DNA of 64,000 bases. It comes from DASXRA01 sp036506155. Its GTDB lineage: Bacteria; Actinomycetota; Actinomycetes; Mycobacteriales; Jatrophihabitantaceae. This document shows, one piece after another, positions 43,594 to 52,665 of this stretch; the stretch's first letter is position 1; each line of letters starts with the position of its first letter. The stretch lies in the NCBI GenBank assembly GCA_036506155.1, contig DASXSF010000004.1:34106-98105 (forward strand). Direction: 5' to 3'. The notes beneath the pieces were generated by a model. The model was not told where the DNA came from. It saw only the letters and a list, made by a program, of their open reading frames with translations, and searched no databases. Made by a program: the position numbers and the translations under genes.

Positions 43594-44727
43594 ATGGACG
43601 AGCACGACGCCGACGGGCGCCGCACGGGCGCCGCGGTGGCCACCGGTTCCGAACGCGATTCACTCCTGACCCGGGTCCGATCGCGGGCCGGCCGCTGGTG
43701 GGCCGCCGCCAACGCGCGCTACCACTGGCTGGGCCACGCGGTCGCCGCATGGAACCGGTTCCGCGACAACAAGGGCAACCACTTCGCAGGCGCCCTCACG
43801 TACTTCAGCTTCCTGGCACTGTTCCCGCTCGTGCTGCTCGCCGCATCGGTGCTCGGCTTCGTGCTGCGGAACAATCCCGAACTCCAGAACGACCTGTACG
43901 ACAAGGTCACGTCCGGGCTGCCCGGGGGTTTCGGCCAGATCGTTCACGACTCGATCAAAGCCGCGGAACGGCAGCGCACCGGCGTCGGCATCGTCGGGTT
44001 GGCTGGCGTGCTGGTCGCCGGTCTGGGCTGGGTGGGCAACCTGCGCGCTGCGGTCAACGCGGTGTGGGGTGTCGAGCCGCCGAAGCGGAAGTTCGTGATC
44101 GCGAAGCTGGCCGACCTCGTCGTGCTGGTCGGGCTGGGCATCGCCATCCTCGTTTCGGTCGGCCTCAGCGCGATCGGCACGGCGTTCACCGGCGAGATCG
44201 TGCGCGCCGCCGACCTCAACGGCGTGAGCGGCGTGCACACGCTCGTGTCGATTGCCGGCTACCTGCTCGCCGTTATCGGGGATGTGCTGATCTTCAGCTG
44301 GGTGCTGGGGCGGCTGCCGCAGGCACGTGCGCCGGCCCGAGTCGTTTTCAAGGGCGCGCTGCTCGCGGCAGTGGGCTTCGGGGTGCTCAAGGTGATCGGG
44401 ACGTACTACATCGCCCGCGTGGCGCACAGCCCGACGGTCGGTGCGTTCGGCAGCATCATCGGCGTTCTGGTCTGGATCGACCTGGTGTCGCGTTACCTGC
44501 TCTACTGCGCGGCCTGGACGGCGACCGCGGTACCGCCTCCGGCCGAGCCGCCGCCGCCCCCAGCGCCGATCGGGCCGCTGCCCACGGCCGAGCCCGGCCC
44601 GCCGGCCCGACCGGCAATGTCGCTACTTCGGGTGGCGATGTCCCTGTTCGGCGTCGGCGTGGCCGTGGGCGGGGGAGCGGTGGCCACGCTCACCGCGCGC
44701 CGGCGCCGCCGGCGCGCGGACGGATGA
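43594..44727 (+). CDS. YihY/BrkB family membrane protein
   Basis: A 377-residue membrane protein of the YihY/virulence-factor BrkB family, with six helices after a basic N-terminus. The signature AWNRFRDNKGNHFAGALTYFSFLALFPLVLL and the WVGNLRAAVNAVWG segment are clear. It ends in a Pro-rich stretch (PPPAEPPPPPAPIGP), a final helix and an Arg-rich tail. Despite an older label as ribonuclease BN there is no nuclease motif. GGAG lies 7 nt upstream of ATG 43594. Its last 38 bp overlap the convergent carboxypeptidase gene. Confidence 0.88.
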   Translation: MDEHDADGRRTGAAVATGSERDSLLTRVRSRAGRWWAAANARYHWLGHAVAAWNRFRDNKGNHFAGALTYFSFLALFPLVLLAASVLGFVLRNNPELQNDLYDKVTSGLPGGFGQIVHDSIKAAERQRTGVGIVGLAGVLVAGLGWVGNLRAAVNAVWGVEPPKRKFVIAKLADLVVLVGLGIAILVSVGLSAIGTAFTGEIVRAADLNGVSGVHTLVSIAGYLLAVIGDVLIFSWVLGRLPQARAPARVVFKGALLAAVGFGVLKVIGTYYIARVAHSPTVGAFGSIIGVLVWIDLVSRYLLYCAAWTATAVPPPAEPPPPPAPIGPLPTAEPGPPARPAMSLLRVAMSLFGVGVAVGGGAVATLTARRRRRRADG

Positions 44728-45910
44728 GCCAGCGCCCGGCCAGCCACAGCACGCCCCCGGCGGCCAAGGCGATCGCCACGCCGATCAGCGGCCACGGCGG
44801 ATCGCTCTTGTGGTGCGCAGCCGCCGACACGCTCTGCGTGGCCGGTCGACTCGCTGTGGCCCGGCTCGCCGTGGACGGTGGGCGCTCCGCCGGGTCAAGG
44901 TGGCCGACCACCGTGCCCAGAGGCAGCGCATAGCCCCAGTCGAGCAGCTTGGCGGCCTGCTGCCATTGGTCGATCGGATAGCGCTGCGCACGCAGGAAGA
45001 TCACACCCAGTCGCCGCCCGTGCCGCGACGCCGCACACAGGAAGGTGTGTGACGCCGCGTCGGTGAATCCGGTCTTCGCGACGAGCGCGCCGGGCACGGT
45101 GGTCAGGAACGGCTGGGTCTGGTTGCCCAGCCACACCGACCCGTACCTGAGACCGTGAACGTTCTCAGGAGGCATCGAGCTCACGAGCTGCCGGTCGTAC
45201 GCCACGAAACGCGGCATGTTCACCGCGGCGCGCAGGAAGATCGCCATGTCGTATGCGCTGGTGAGCTGTTGCCATCCGTCCAGCCCCGACGGCGTCTGTA
45301 CGAACGTGTCGTACGCGCCGAGCCGGAGCGCCGTCCGGTTCATCAGCGCCACGGTGTGCCGGACGCCGCCGGCTGCCTCGGCGAGCGCCACGGCGGTGTC
45401 GTTGCCCGACATCAGCAGCAGTCCGGTGAACAGTTGGTCGACGGTGTAACGCCCACCGGCGACGATGCCGACGGCGGAACCCTCGGCGTTCGCGGCATTC
45501 TGGCTCACCGTCACGAGACGCTTGCCGGGCAGGAGGGGCAGCAGCGTGATCGACGTGAGGATCTTGAGGATGCTGGCGGGCTGATAGCGCCCGTGCGCGT
45601 CACGGGCCGCGAGCACGTCGCCGGTGTCGAGGTCGGCGAGGACCCACGCGGTAGCGGTCAGGCCCGCGGGCAGCGGCTTGGCCTGGGCCGGCACCACGAG
45701 CCCGCGGCCCCGCAACCGTGGGCCGCCGACCACCTCGCCGTACGGCCCGATGCCACCAGCGGGCGGGTGCGGGTCGGGCGCGTCGGGCGAAACGGCGGAG
45801 GATGTCGGCGTCGGCGCGGCAGGCGGGACGCTGTGGGGCGTAGGTTCCGGGTAGGCGGGAGCGGCCACAGCCAGGACGGCCGCCGCCACGGCCACGCACT
45901 GCCACCGCAC
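44690..45910 (-). CDS. D-alanyl-D-alanine carboxypeptidase (PBP5/DacB type)
   Basis: A 406-residue peptidase S11 enzyme that trims the terminal D-Ala of peptidoglycan stem peptides. Order: signal peptide (VAVAAAVLAVAAPAYP), Pro-rich linker, catalytic domain with SxxK (ASILK), SxN (SGN in LLMSGNDTAVA) and KTG (VAKTGFTDAA), then a C-terminal membrane anchor and RRPRAGG-like basic tail. TAGCAT lies 6 nt before GTG 45910 on the minus strand. M. tuberculosis dacB1 occupies the equivalent place near trpS and yihY. Confidence 0.93.
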   Translation of the reverse strand: MRWQCVAVAAAVLAVAAPAYPEPTPHSVPPAAPTPTSSAVSPDAPDPHPPAGGIGPYGEVVGGPRLRGRGLVVPAQAKPLPAGLTATAWVLADLDTGDVLAARDAHGRYQPASILKILTSITLLPLLPGKRLVTVSQNAANAEGSAVGIVAGGRYTVDQLFTGLLLMSGNDTAVALAEAAGGVRHTVALMNRTALRLGAYDTFVQTPSGLDGWQQLTSAYDMAIFLRAAVNMPRFVAYDRQLVSSMPPENVHGLRYGSVWLGNQTQPFLTTVPGALVAKTGFTDAASHTFLCAASRHGRRLGVIFLRAQRYPIDQWQQAAKLLDWGYALPLGTVVGHLDPAERPPSTASRATASRPATQSVSAAAHHKSDPPWPLIGVAIALAAGGVLWLAGRWLIRPRAGGAGAR

Positions 45911-46222
45911 GGCCAGATGCTAGAACGCCGCAAAGCGACTTTGGCACATACGCCACGCGAAGACGGGGAACACGTCAAGATCGGCCCGGCGGCCAGTGAG
46001 CGGCACAGCCGTGCGGCCACGATCTCGGGCCTCCCCTGCAATGTCAGGAGTTGACAGACTTGACCCGCCGCCGGAGCATCCGGAACGCGAGGTGCAACGA
46101 TCGGGTGACGACGCCCGCCCTTCGCGCTACGGTTCCGCGCAGTGCGACTACCGTGTTCACGCAATTTCAGCGATCTCCGGCTGTGCACGATCCGGCCAGC
46201 GGGGTCCGGACAAACGGGAGAG
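45911..46222. other. 312-bp intergenic region upstream of nucleoside operon
   Basis: No gene is seen. It contains the divergent promoters of the carboxypeptidase and bmpA genes. TTGACA at 46051-46056 is followed by TTGACC at 46060-46065, but neither has a good -10 at 17 bp. TACGGT and TACCGT further downstream could be -10 boxes. The frame of bmpA is open back to 46142 without recognisable protein sequence. Confidence 0.5.
45917..45922 (-). promoter_or_regulatory. Candidate -10 box for leaderless carboxypeptidase gene
   Basis: Minus-strand TAGCAT followed by 6 nt and GTG 45910. No ribosome-binding site. Confidence 0.5.
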
Positions 46223-47317
46223 GTGAGTGCGTTGCGTCGTAGGTATGGCGTGGCGATGACTGCCGTTGTGGCAGTCATGGCAGTGCTGCTTGCAGCATGC
46301 GGCAGCAAGAGCAAGGGAAGTTCCAACACGACCTCGGCGGGCGGCGGCACGTCGCCGGGCGGCGCCACCACGTCGACGGCGGCCGCGAAGAGCCTCAAGG
46401 TCGGGCTCGCGTACGACGTCGGCGGGCGCGGCGACAAGTCGTTCAACGACCTGGCCGCCGCGGGCCTGGAGAGGGCCCAGAAGGACTTGAACATCCAGAC
46501 CAAGGAACTGTCCGCAGTGCAGGGCGAGAACGACCAGCAGAAGGCCGACCGGCTCACGCTACTCGCGAGCTCGGGGTACAACCCGATCGTCGCCGTCGGA
46601 TTCGCCTACGCGACGGCACTCGGGAAGGTGGCGCCCAAGTTCCCGAAGGTCCACTTCGCGATCGTCGACGACAACAGCATCAAGTTGCCCAATGTCGAGG
46701 GCCTGGTGTTCAGCGAGAACGAGAGTTCCTTCCTGGTCGGTGTCGCCGCAGCACTGGCTACAAAGACCAAGAACGTCGGCTTCATCGGTGGTGTCCAGAC
46801 CCCGTTGATCCAGAAGTTCCAGGCCGGCTACCAGGCGGGCGTCAAGGCCGTCAATCCAGCGATCAAGGTGCAGGTCGCCTATATCTCACAGGCTCCCGAC
46901 TTCAGCGGCTTCAACGACCCGGCTAAAGGCAAGGTCATCGCCGAGGGCCAGTACGACAACGGCGCGGACGTGGTCTATCACGCGGCCGGCGGTTCGGGCA
47001 GCGGTCTGTTCCAGGCGGCCAAGGAGAAGAACAAGCTGGCAATCGGCGTCGACTCCGACCAGTACCAGTCGGCACCCCCGGATGAGAAGTCCTTGATCCT
47101 GACCTCTGCGCTGAAGGGCGTCGACACGGCAGTGTTCAATTTCATCGAGCAGGACTCGAAGGGTGAGTTCAAGCCCGGATACACCCGATTCAGCCTGAAG
47201 GACAACGGCGTCGGCTACGCGACGTCGAACCCTAAGATCGACCCCTTCAAGGCAACAATCGAGCAGTACAAGGCCAAGATCATCGCGGGGACGATCACCG
47301 TTCCCACGACGCCGTAG
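46223..47317 (+). CDS. BMP-family nucleoside-binding lipoprotein
   Basis: A 364-residue lipoprotein of the BmpA/PnrA family that captures nucleosides outside the cell. A basic start (ALRRRYG), hydrophobic core and lipobox LLAAC are followed by a Ser/Thr/Gly linker. GRGDKSFNDLAAAGLERA is the typical first helix, and NPIVAVGFAYATALGKVA and HAAGGSGSGLFQAA are ligand-domain motifs. GTG 46223 has GGGAG 3-4 nt upstream; TTG 46232 is an alternative. First gene of a seven-gene import and breakdown set that ends with deoA. Confidence 0.9.
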   Translation: MSALRRRYGVAMTAVVAVMAVLLAACGSKSKGSSNTTSAGGGTSPGGATTSTAAAKSLKVGLAYDVGGRGDKSFNDLAAAGLERAQKDLNIQTKELSAVQGENDQQKADRLTLLASSGYNPIVAVGFAYATALGKVAPKFPKVHFAIVDDNSIKLPNVEGLVFSENESSFLVGVAAALATKTKNVGFIGGVQTPLIQKFQAGYQAGVKAVNPAIKVQVAYISQAPDFSGFNDPAKGKVIAEGQYDNGADVVYHAAGGSGSGLFQAAKEKNKLAIGVDSDQYQSAPPDEKSLILTSALKGVDTAVFNFIEQDSKGEFKPGYTRFSLKDNGVGYATSNPKIDPFKATIEQYKAKIIAGTITVPTTP

Positions 47318-47440
47318 CGGAGTGACCGGCCACGACGCGTGGCCGAAGGACACGTTGCCCGGGGAGTGCGGTATACCGTGCTCTCCGGGCCACGTCTATC
47401 GGAGAGTTGCCCGCCGTCCGCTGCACCAGGAGCGTGTGCC

Positions 47441-49015
47441 ATGGCTGCTGCAGACCAGCCCGCGGTGACCGGGCCCGTAGACGCCGTGCCTGCGGTCGAG
47501 TTGCACGGCATCACGAAGCGCTTTCCGGGCGTGGTGGCCAACCACGACATCGACATCGTCGTCCAGCGGGGCCACGTCCACGCCATCGTCGGAGAGAACG
47601 GCGCCGGCAAGTCGACGTTGATGAAGACCTTGTACGGCATGCACAAGCCGGACGAGGGAACGATCGTCGTCAACGGCAAACAGGTGACGTTCTCATCGCC
47701 GTCCGACGCGATCGCTGCCGGAATCGGCATGGTTCATCAACACTTCATGCTTGCCGACAATCTCACGGTTCTCGAGAACATCGTCCTCGGCAGCGAGCCG
47801 ACGCGCGGCGGGGTGCTCGACGTACGCGCGGCACGGGAGAAGATCAACGACATCTCCACCGCCTACGGCCTCGACATCGACCCGAACGAGCTCGTCGAGA
47901 CGCTCGGCGTGGGCGACCGTCAGCGGGTCGAGATCTGCAAAGTTCTCTACCGGGGCGCACGCATCCTGATCCTGGACGAGCCGACTGCAGTGCTCGTGCC
48001 ACAGGAAGTGGACGAACTGTTCGCCAACCTCCGGGAGCTCAAGTCCGAGGGCCTGACAGTCCTCTTCATCTCCCACAAGTTGGACGAGGTCCTGTCCGTC
48101 GCCGACGAGATCACGGTGATCCGCCGCGGCACAACGGTCCGCACGGTGCATCCCGGGGAGGTCACCGCACATCAGCTTGCCGAGTTGATGGTCGGCAGCG
48201 AGCTGCCGGTGCCCGAGCTGCGGGAATCGACCGTCACTGACATCCCGGAGCTCACCGTGGAGCACCTGACAGTGCGGTCGGAGGACGGCCGCGCGGTGGT
48301 CGACGACGTCAGCTTCGTCATCCACAAGGGCGAGATAGTCGGGCTTGCCGGGGTCGAAGGCAACGGGCAGGCGGAGTTGGTCGAGGCGATCATGGGCCTG
48401 CGTCCCACCGAGTCCGGCCGGGTGCAGCTGGGCGACCGCGACATCTCCCGGTGGCAGACGCGCGAGCGCCGCGAGGGCGGAATCGCCTACATACCCGAGG
48501 ATCGACACCGTCAGGGCCTCTTGCTCGAAGCTCCGCTCTGGGAGAACCGGATGCTGGGCCACCAGACGCAGCGGCCGAACGTCCGGGGCTTCTGGATCGA
48601 CGGAGCCGGCGCCAAGAAGGACACCCGCCGGCTCATTGCCGAGTTCGACGTGCGCACGCCCGGAATCGATGTCGAGGCCGCGTCCCTGTCCGGGGGCAAT
48701 CAGCAAAAGTTCATCGTCGGCCGCGAAATGAGCGGCTCGCCGACGGTGCTGATCGCGTCGCATCCCACCCGCGGCGTCGACGTAGGGGCGCAGGCAGCCA
48801 TCTGGGAACACCTCCGCGATGCTCGTGCCGCAGGACTCGCCGTGTTGCTCATATCCGCCGATCTCGACGAGCTGATCGGCATGTCCGACACGCTCCGGGT
48901 GATTCTGCGCGGGCGGTTGGTCGAGCAGGTCGATCCGAGCAGTGTCACGCCGAAACAGCTGGGTGCTGCAATGACCGGCGCCGGCGCCCCGCTGGAGGGG
49001 AGCGCAGCATCATGA
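47441..49015 (+). CDS. Nucleoside ABC transporter ATP-binding protein (two NBDs)
   Basis: A 524-residue tandem ATPase of the NupO/RbsA-like type. NBD1 is intact: Walker A GENGAGKST (51-59), signature region VGDRQRVEI, Walker B ILILDEPT. In NBD2 the Walker A reads GVEGNGQAEL, the signature LSGGNQQK is perfect, and the Walker B is VLIASHPTRGVD, lacking the DE pair. One hydrolysis site is thus probably degenerate, as usual in this family. AGGAG lies 8 nt before ATG 47441. A 20-codon open frame overlaps its stop. Confidence 0.92.
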   Translation: MAAADQPAVTGPVDAVPAVELHGITKRFPGVVANHDIDIVVQRGHVHAIVGENGAGKSTLMKTLYGMHKPDEGTIVVNGKQVTFSSPSDAIAAGIGMVHQHFMLADNLTVLENIVLGSEPTRGGVLDVRAAREKINDISTAYGLDIDPNELVETLGVGDRQRVEICKVLYRGARILILDEPTAVLVPQEVDELFANLRELKSEGLTVLFISHKLDEVLSVADEITVIRRGTTVRTVHPGEVTAHQLAELMVGSELPVPELRESTVTDIPELTVEHLTVRSEDGRAVVDDVSFVIHKGEIVGLAGVEGNGQAELVEAIMGLRPTESGRVQLGDRDISRWQTRERREGGIAYIPEDRHRQGLLLEAPLWENRMLGHQTQRPNVRGFWIDGAGAKKDTRRLIAEFDVRTPGIDVEAASLSGGNQQKFIVGREMSGSPTVLIASHPTRGVDVGAQAAIWEHLRDARAAGLAVLLISADLDELIGMSDTLRVILRGRLVEQVDPSSVTPKQLGAAMTGAGAPLEGSAAS

Positions 49016-49074
49016 GCGAGCATCGCAGCGGCGGACGCCCCGGGACGCGCTGGCGCGAGGAGCACGTGTCATGA
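49012..49074 (+). CDS. 20-codon ORF bridging ATPase and permease genes
   Basis: ATG 49012 overlaps the ATPase stop (ATGA), and its own TGA overlaps the start of the permease gene (ATGA at 49071). It encodes a 20-residue basic peptide (MSEHRSGGRPGTR...). GGGAG lies 9 nt upstream, and the permease ribosome-binding site GAGGAG sits inside it. It may be a real coupling ORF that carries ribosomes from one gene to the next, or chance. No homology can be judged at this length. Confidence 0.4.
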   Translation: MSEHRSGGRPGTRWREEHVS

Positions 49075-50183
49075 GGGACCGGCTCAATCGGCTTGCGCTG
49101 AACGTCATCGCGGCGCTGCTCGCGGGCCTGTTCGCCGCCGCCGTGACCTCGCTCATCCTCTGGGCGCGTGGCGACAGTCCGTCCTTCGTGATCTCGCAGA
49201 TGTGGCACTACGGCACGCAGCCGTCCAGTGAGGTCACGATCCTCAACTCGGCGACTGTCTACTACCTCTCGGCTCTGGCGGTGGCCATCGGCTTCCGGAT
49301 GAACCTGTTCAACATCGGCGTCGACGGCCAGTACCGGCTCGCGGCCATGCTCGCGGGCGCCTTCGGCGGAGCCGTCGCGCTCCCGACCGGCCTGCATCAG
49401 ATCGCCATCATCGTGGTCGCGATGCTGGTCGGCGCGTCGTGGGCCGGGCTCGTCGCGGTCCTCAAGGTGACCCGCGGCGTCAGCGAGGTCATTTCTTCGA
49501 TCATGCTCAACTTCATCGCCACCGGGCTGATCGCGTACCTGATGCGTCCCACCATCCTCGGTCACCGCTCCGGCGCGAACGACATCACGACCGAGCCGAT
49601 CCCGAGGTCCGGGCAGGTGCCCGGGGTCAACCTCATCTCGTCGGCCGGCACAAAGGTGTACGGGCTGATCTTCCTCGCGATCGGGATGGGCGTGCTGTTC
49701 CACATCGTCGTCAACCACACGCGGTTCGGGTTCGACCTGCGCGCGACAGGACGGTCGAGCTCAGCGGCACAGGCGAGTGGTGTGAGCGTCAAGAAGATGA
49801 TCGTGATCACGCTGCTGCTGTCGGGTGCGATGGCCGGTCTGGTCGGCATGCCGGCCCTGCTGGGCGACTCGTACTCGTACTCGTCGATCACGTTCCAGAC
49901 CGGGCTGGGCTTCACCGGCATCGCGATCGCGCTGCTCGGCCGGAACAATCCGATCGGCATCGCGTTCGCGGCGGTGCTGTGGGCGTTCCTCGACCAGTCG
50001 GCGCAGATCCTCGACATCAACGGCATCCCCAAGGAGATCGTGCAGATCACCCAGGGCGTCGTGGTGCTTTCGGTCGTCATCGCCTACGAGCTGGTACGGC
50101 GCGCGGCGCTCGCGCGCCAGCAACGCCGTGTCGGACGGGCACTGGCTACGGTGCCGGCCGAGATGGAAGGAGCCCCGGCGTGA
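49071..50183 (+). CDS. Nucleoside ABC transporter permease 1 (NupP-like)
   Basis: A 370-residue BPD_transp_2 permease with about nine helices. Family motifs are VAIGFRMNLFNIGVDGQYRLAAMLAG and the coupling region LRATGRSSSAAQASGVSVKK. It is the first of two different permeases that form the membrane channel for nucleosides. GAGGAG lies 9 nt before ATG 49071. Its stop overlaps the next permease (GTGA). Confidence 0.92.
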   Translation: MRDRLNRLALNVIAALLAGLFAAAVTSLILWARGDSPSFVISQMWHYGTQPSSEVTILNSATVYYLSALAVAIGFRMNLFNIGVDGQYRLAAMLAGAFGGAVALPTGLHQIAIIVVAMLVGASWAGLVAVLKVTRGVSEVISSIMLNFIATGLIAYLMRPTILGHRSGANDITTEPIPRSGQVPGVNLISSAGTKVYGLIFLAIGMGVLFHIVVNHTRFGFDLRATGRSSSAAQASGVSVKKMIVITLLLSGAMAGLVGMPALLGDSYSYSSITFQTGLGFTGIAIALLGRNNPIGIAFAAVLWAFLDQSAQILDINGIPKEIVQITQGVVVLSVVIAYELVRRAALARQQRRVGRALATVPAEMEGAPA

Positions 50184-51451
50184 CCGTCCAGGACACCAGC
50201 GCGCCGACCGCGACGGTCCGCCTCGACCGGGTGAAGCCGGCTAGACGGCTGGGCCGCGGGCAGCTGTGGCTCGCGGCTCTCGCCGGCCTGATGCTGCTCG
50301 CGCTGGTACGCGTCACTACGAACGCGAACGACATCACCTCGGGCGGCACGCTGGGCGCGACGATCGCGCTCGGCATGCCGATCGCGCTGGCCGGACTCGG
50401 CGGCCTGTGGTCCGAACGCTCCGGAGTGGTCAACATCGGCCTCGAGGGCATGATGATCCTCGGGACGTTCTTCGGCGCCGACTTCGCGTACTTCACGCAC
50501 AGCCCGTGGATGGGCGTCGTCGGCGGCATTGTCGGCGGGTTCATAGGCGGGATCGTCCACGCCGTTGCCACGGTGACCTTCGGCGTCGACCAGATCGTCT
50601 CCGGCGTGGCGATCACGATCCTGGCGACCGGGCTCGCGCGCTACCTGGCCGGCGTCTTCTTCACCGGACAGCCCGGTGGCGGGCCGACGCAGTCACCCGC
50701 CATCCCGCAGTTCACCCGGCTGCGGGTGCCCGCGCTGGACTCCTTCTTCGGCAGGATCGAGAACCATCACTGGTTCCTGATCTCCGACATCGCGGGCCTG
50801 CTACGCGGCCTCGTCACGACACTGACACCGTTCACGATCGTCATGGCGCTGTTGTTTCCGCTGACGTGGTTCCTCCTGTGGCGCACGGCCTTCGGGCTGC
50901 AATTGCGTTCGTGCGGCGAGAATCCCACCGCGGCTGAAACACTCGGCGTCGGCGTGTACTCGAGAAAGTACGTCGCCGTGATCGTCTCCGGCATCCTCGC
51001 GGGGCTGGGCGGCGCATTCCTCGCCGACTTCGCCGGGCTCTACCGAGAGGGGCAGACCGGCGGACGCGGCTTCATCGGCCTGGCTGCGATGATCTTCGGC
51101 AACTGGCGTCCCGGTGGGCTCGTCGCGGGCGCCGGCCTGTTCGGCTATACCGACGCGGTGCAATCGCGGGGCGGGGCCAAGTCAGTGCACGCACTGCTGC
51201 TGCTCGTCGCCATAATCGTGTTGCTCGTCGGGCTGTACGCACTCTGGCGCCGCCGGCTGGCAACCGGGTCGCTGGCGGTGGTCGTGGCGATACTCGTCTT
51301 CATCTGGTACCTGCTGACCAAAGATGTCCCGATCGAGCTCGTCACCTACACGCCGCAGATCCTCACCCTGCTCGTTCTTGCGCTCGCGACCCAACGACTA
51401 CGAATGCCCGCCGCGGACGGCATCCCGTGGCGCAAGGGCCAGGGCGCATGA
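50180..51451 (+). CDS. Nucleoside ABC transporter permease 2 (NupQ-like)
   Basis: A 423-residue permease of the same family. Motifs include GGLWSERSGVVNIGLEGMMILGTFF, QLRSCGENPTAAETLGV (coupling helix) and GRGFIGLAAMIFGNWRPGG. It is longer than NupQ-type proteins (about 320) because of an N-terminal extension and two or three extra C-terminal helices (from about residue 335). GTG 50180 overlaps the upstream stop. Its stop in turn overlaps the P450 start (ATGA). Confidence 0.92.
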   Translation: MTVQDTSAPTATVRLDRVKPARRLGRGQLWLAALAGLMLLALVRVTTNANDITSGGTLGATIALGMPIALAGLGGLWSERSGVVNIGLEGMMILGTFFGADFAYFTHSPWMGVVGGIVGGFIGGIVHAVATVTFGVDQIVSGVAITILATGLARYLAGVFFTGQPGGGPTQSPAIPQFTRLRVPALDSFFGRIENHHWFLISDIAGLLRGLVTTLTPFTIVMALLFPLTWFLLWRTAFGLQLRSCGENPTAAETLGVGVYSRKYVAVIVSGILAGLGGAFLADFAGLYREGQTGGRGFIGLAAMIFGNWRPGGLVAGAGLFGYTDAVQSRGGAKSVHALLLLVAIIVLLVGLYALWRRRLATGSLAVVVAILVFIWYLLTKDVPIELVTYTPQILTLLVLALATQRLRMPAADGIPWRKGQGA

Positions 51452-52647
51452 CGGCGGTGACGTCGCTTGCGGTCACGTCGCCCGAAGTGGTGGCCGACCC
51501 GTACCCGCACTTCGCGGCTGCACGAGCACGAGCTGCGGTGCAGTGGCACGACGAGCTCGGCATGTGGCTTACCTTCACGCATGCGAGCGCCAACACCGTG
51601 CTGCGTACCCGGACGCTCGGGCGGGTCTGGGCGCCGCGTTGGCCGGATGTGCCGATGCCGGCTTTCCGCATGATCCATGTGCATTCGCTGCTCGAGAACG
51701 AACCCCCGGTGCACACCCGGCTGCGCAGGCTCGTCGCGGGCGCGTTCGCGCGCGGCCACGTGGAGCGGCTGCGCCCGCGGGTAGCCGAGTTGGCCGCGCG
51801 GCTGGCCGATCGGGTCGCCGACGCCGGCTCGGACGGCGGCGTGGTCGATCTCATCGCCGAGTTCGCAGAGCCGCTCCCTGTGGAGGTGATCGCCGAACTG
51901 CTCGGCGTGCCACCGCCCGATCGGCGGCTGCTGCGCCCGTGGTCGAACGCCATCGTGAAGATGTACGAGTACGAGGTCTCGGACGCTCAGCGGATCGCCG
52001 CCGAGCGGGCGTCGGCGGAGTTCGTCGAGTACTTGCGTGGACTGGTCACAGCGCGGCGGCGCGCTCCGGGCGAGGATCTGATCTCGTCGCTGATCGCCGA
52101 GGTCGACAGTGACGGCGCCCGGCTCACCGAGGACGAGCTGATCACCACCTGCACGCTGCTACTGAATGCCGGCCACGAGGCGAGCGTGAACGTCGTCGGC
52201 AACGGCGTGTGGGCGCTGCTCACCCATCCGGAGCAGCTGGCCGACCTGCGCTCCGACGCGACGGTGATCCCGTCGGCCGTCGAGGAACTCATCCGCTACG
52301 ACTCGCCGCTGCAACTGTTCGAGCGCACCGCCTTGGCCGACACGTTGGTCAGCGGCGTCGTCGTCGAGAAGGGCCAGAAAGTCGCGGCGCTCCTCGGCGC
52401 GGCGAATCGCGACCCAGCGGTGTTCGCCGAGCCCGACCGCTTTGACGTCCGCAGGGACCCGAACCCGCACCTCGGATTCGGTGCCGGGATACATTTCTGC
52501 GTGGGCGCACCACTGGCGCGGGTGGAGTTGCAGGCGTCACTGCGAACACTGCTCGCGCGCTTTCCCCGGCTCGCCCTCGGCGCAGCACCACCGCGTCGCC
52601 CGGAGTTCGTCATCCGCGGTGTGCGTTCGTTGCCGGTGACGATCTAG
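51448..52647 (+). CDS. Cytochrome P450 (CYP107-like class)
   Basis: A 399-residue soluble bacterial P450. Heme ligand C351 lies in FGAGIHFCVGAPLAR, the ExxR pair is E280/R283, and the I-helix reads LLLNAGHEAS. The usual catalytic threonine of AGxxT is alanine (A245), as in erythromycin hydroxylase P450eryF, where the substrate supplies the missing hydroxyl. The start overlaps the permease stop by 4 bp and cdd begins 18 nt downstream, so it is embedded in the nucleoside operon. A hydroxylated or modified nucleoside is a possible substrate, as an inference. No ferredoxin or reductase gene is nearby. Confidence 0.92.
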   Translation: MTAVTSLAVTSPEVVADPYPHFAAARARAAVQWHDELGMWLTFTHASANTVLRTRTLGRVWAPRWPDVPMPAFRMIHVHSLLENEPPVHTRLRRLVAGAFARGHVERLRPRVAELAARLADRVADAGSDGGVVDLIAEFAEPLPVEVIAELLGVPPPDRRLLRPWSNAIVKMYEYEVSDAQRIAAERASAEFVEYLRGLVTARRRAPGEDLISSLIAEVDSDGARLTEDELITTCTLLLNAGHEASVNVVGNGVWALLTHPEQLADLRSDATVIPSAVEELIRYDSPLQLFERTALADTLVSGVVVEKGQKVAALLGAANRDPAVFAEPDRFDVRRDPNPHLGFGAGIHFCVGAPLARVELQASLRTLLARFPRLALGAAPPRRPEFVIRGVRSLPVTI

Positions 52648-52665
52648 GACGGTAGGAAGGCACGC

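Noticed and set aside
46051..46065. TTGACA and TTGACC as -35 boxes of the nucleoside operon
   Set aside because: Neither has a recognisable -10 at 16-18 bp, so I report them only as content of the intergenic region.
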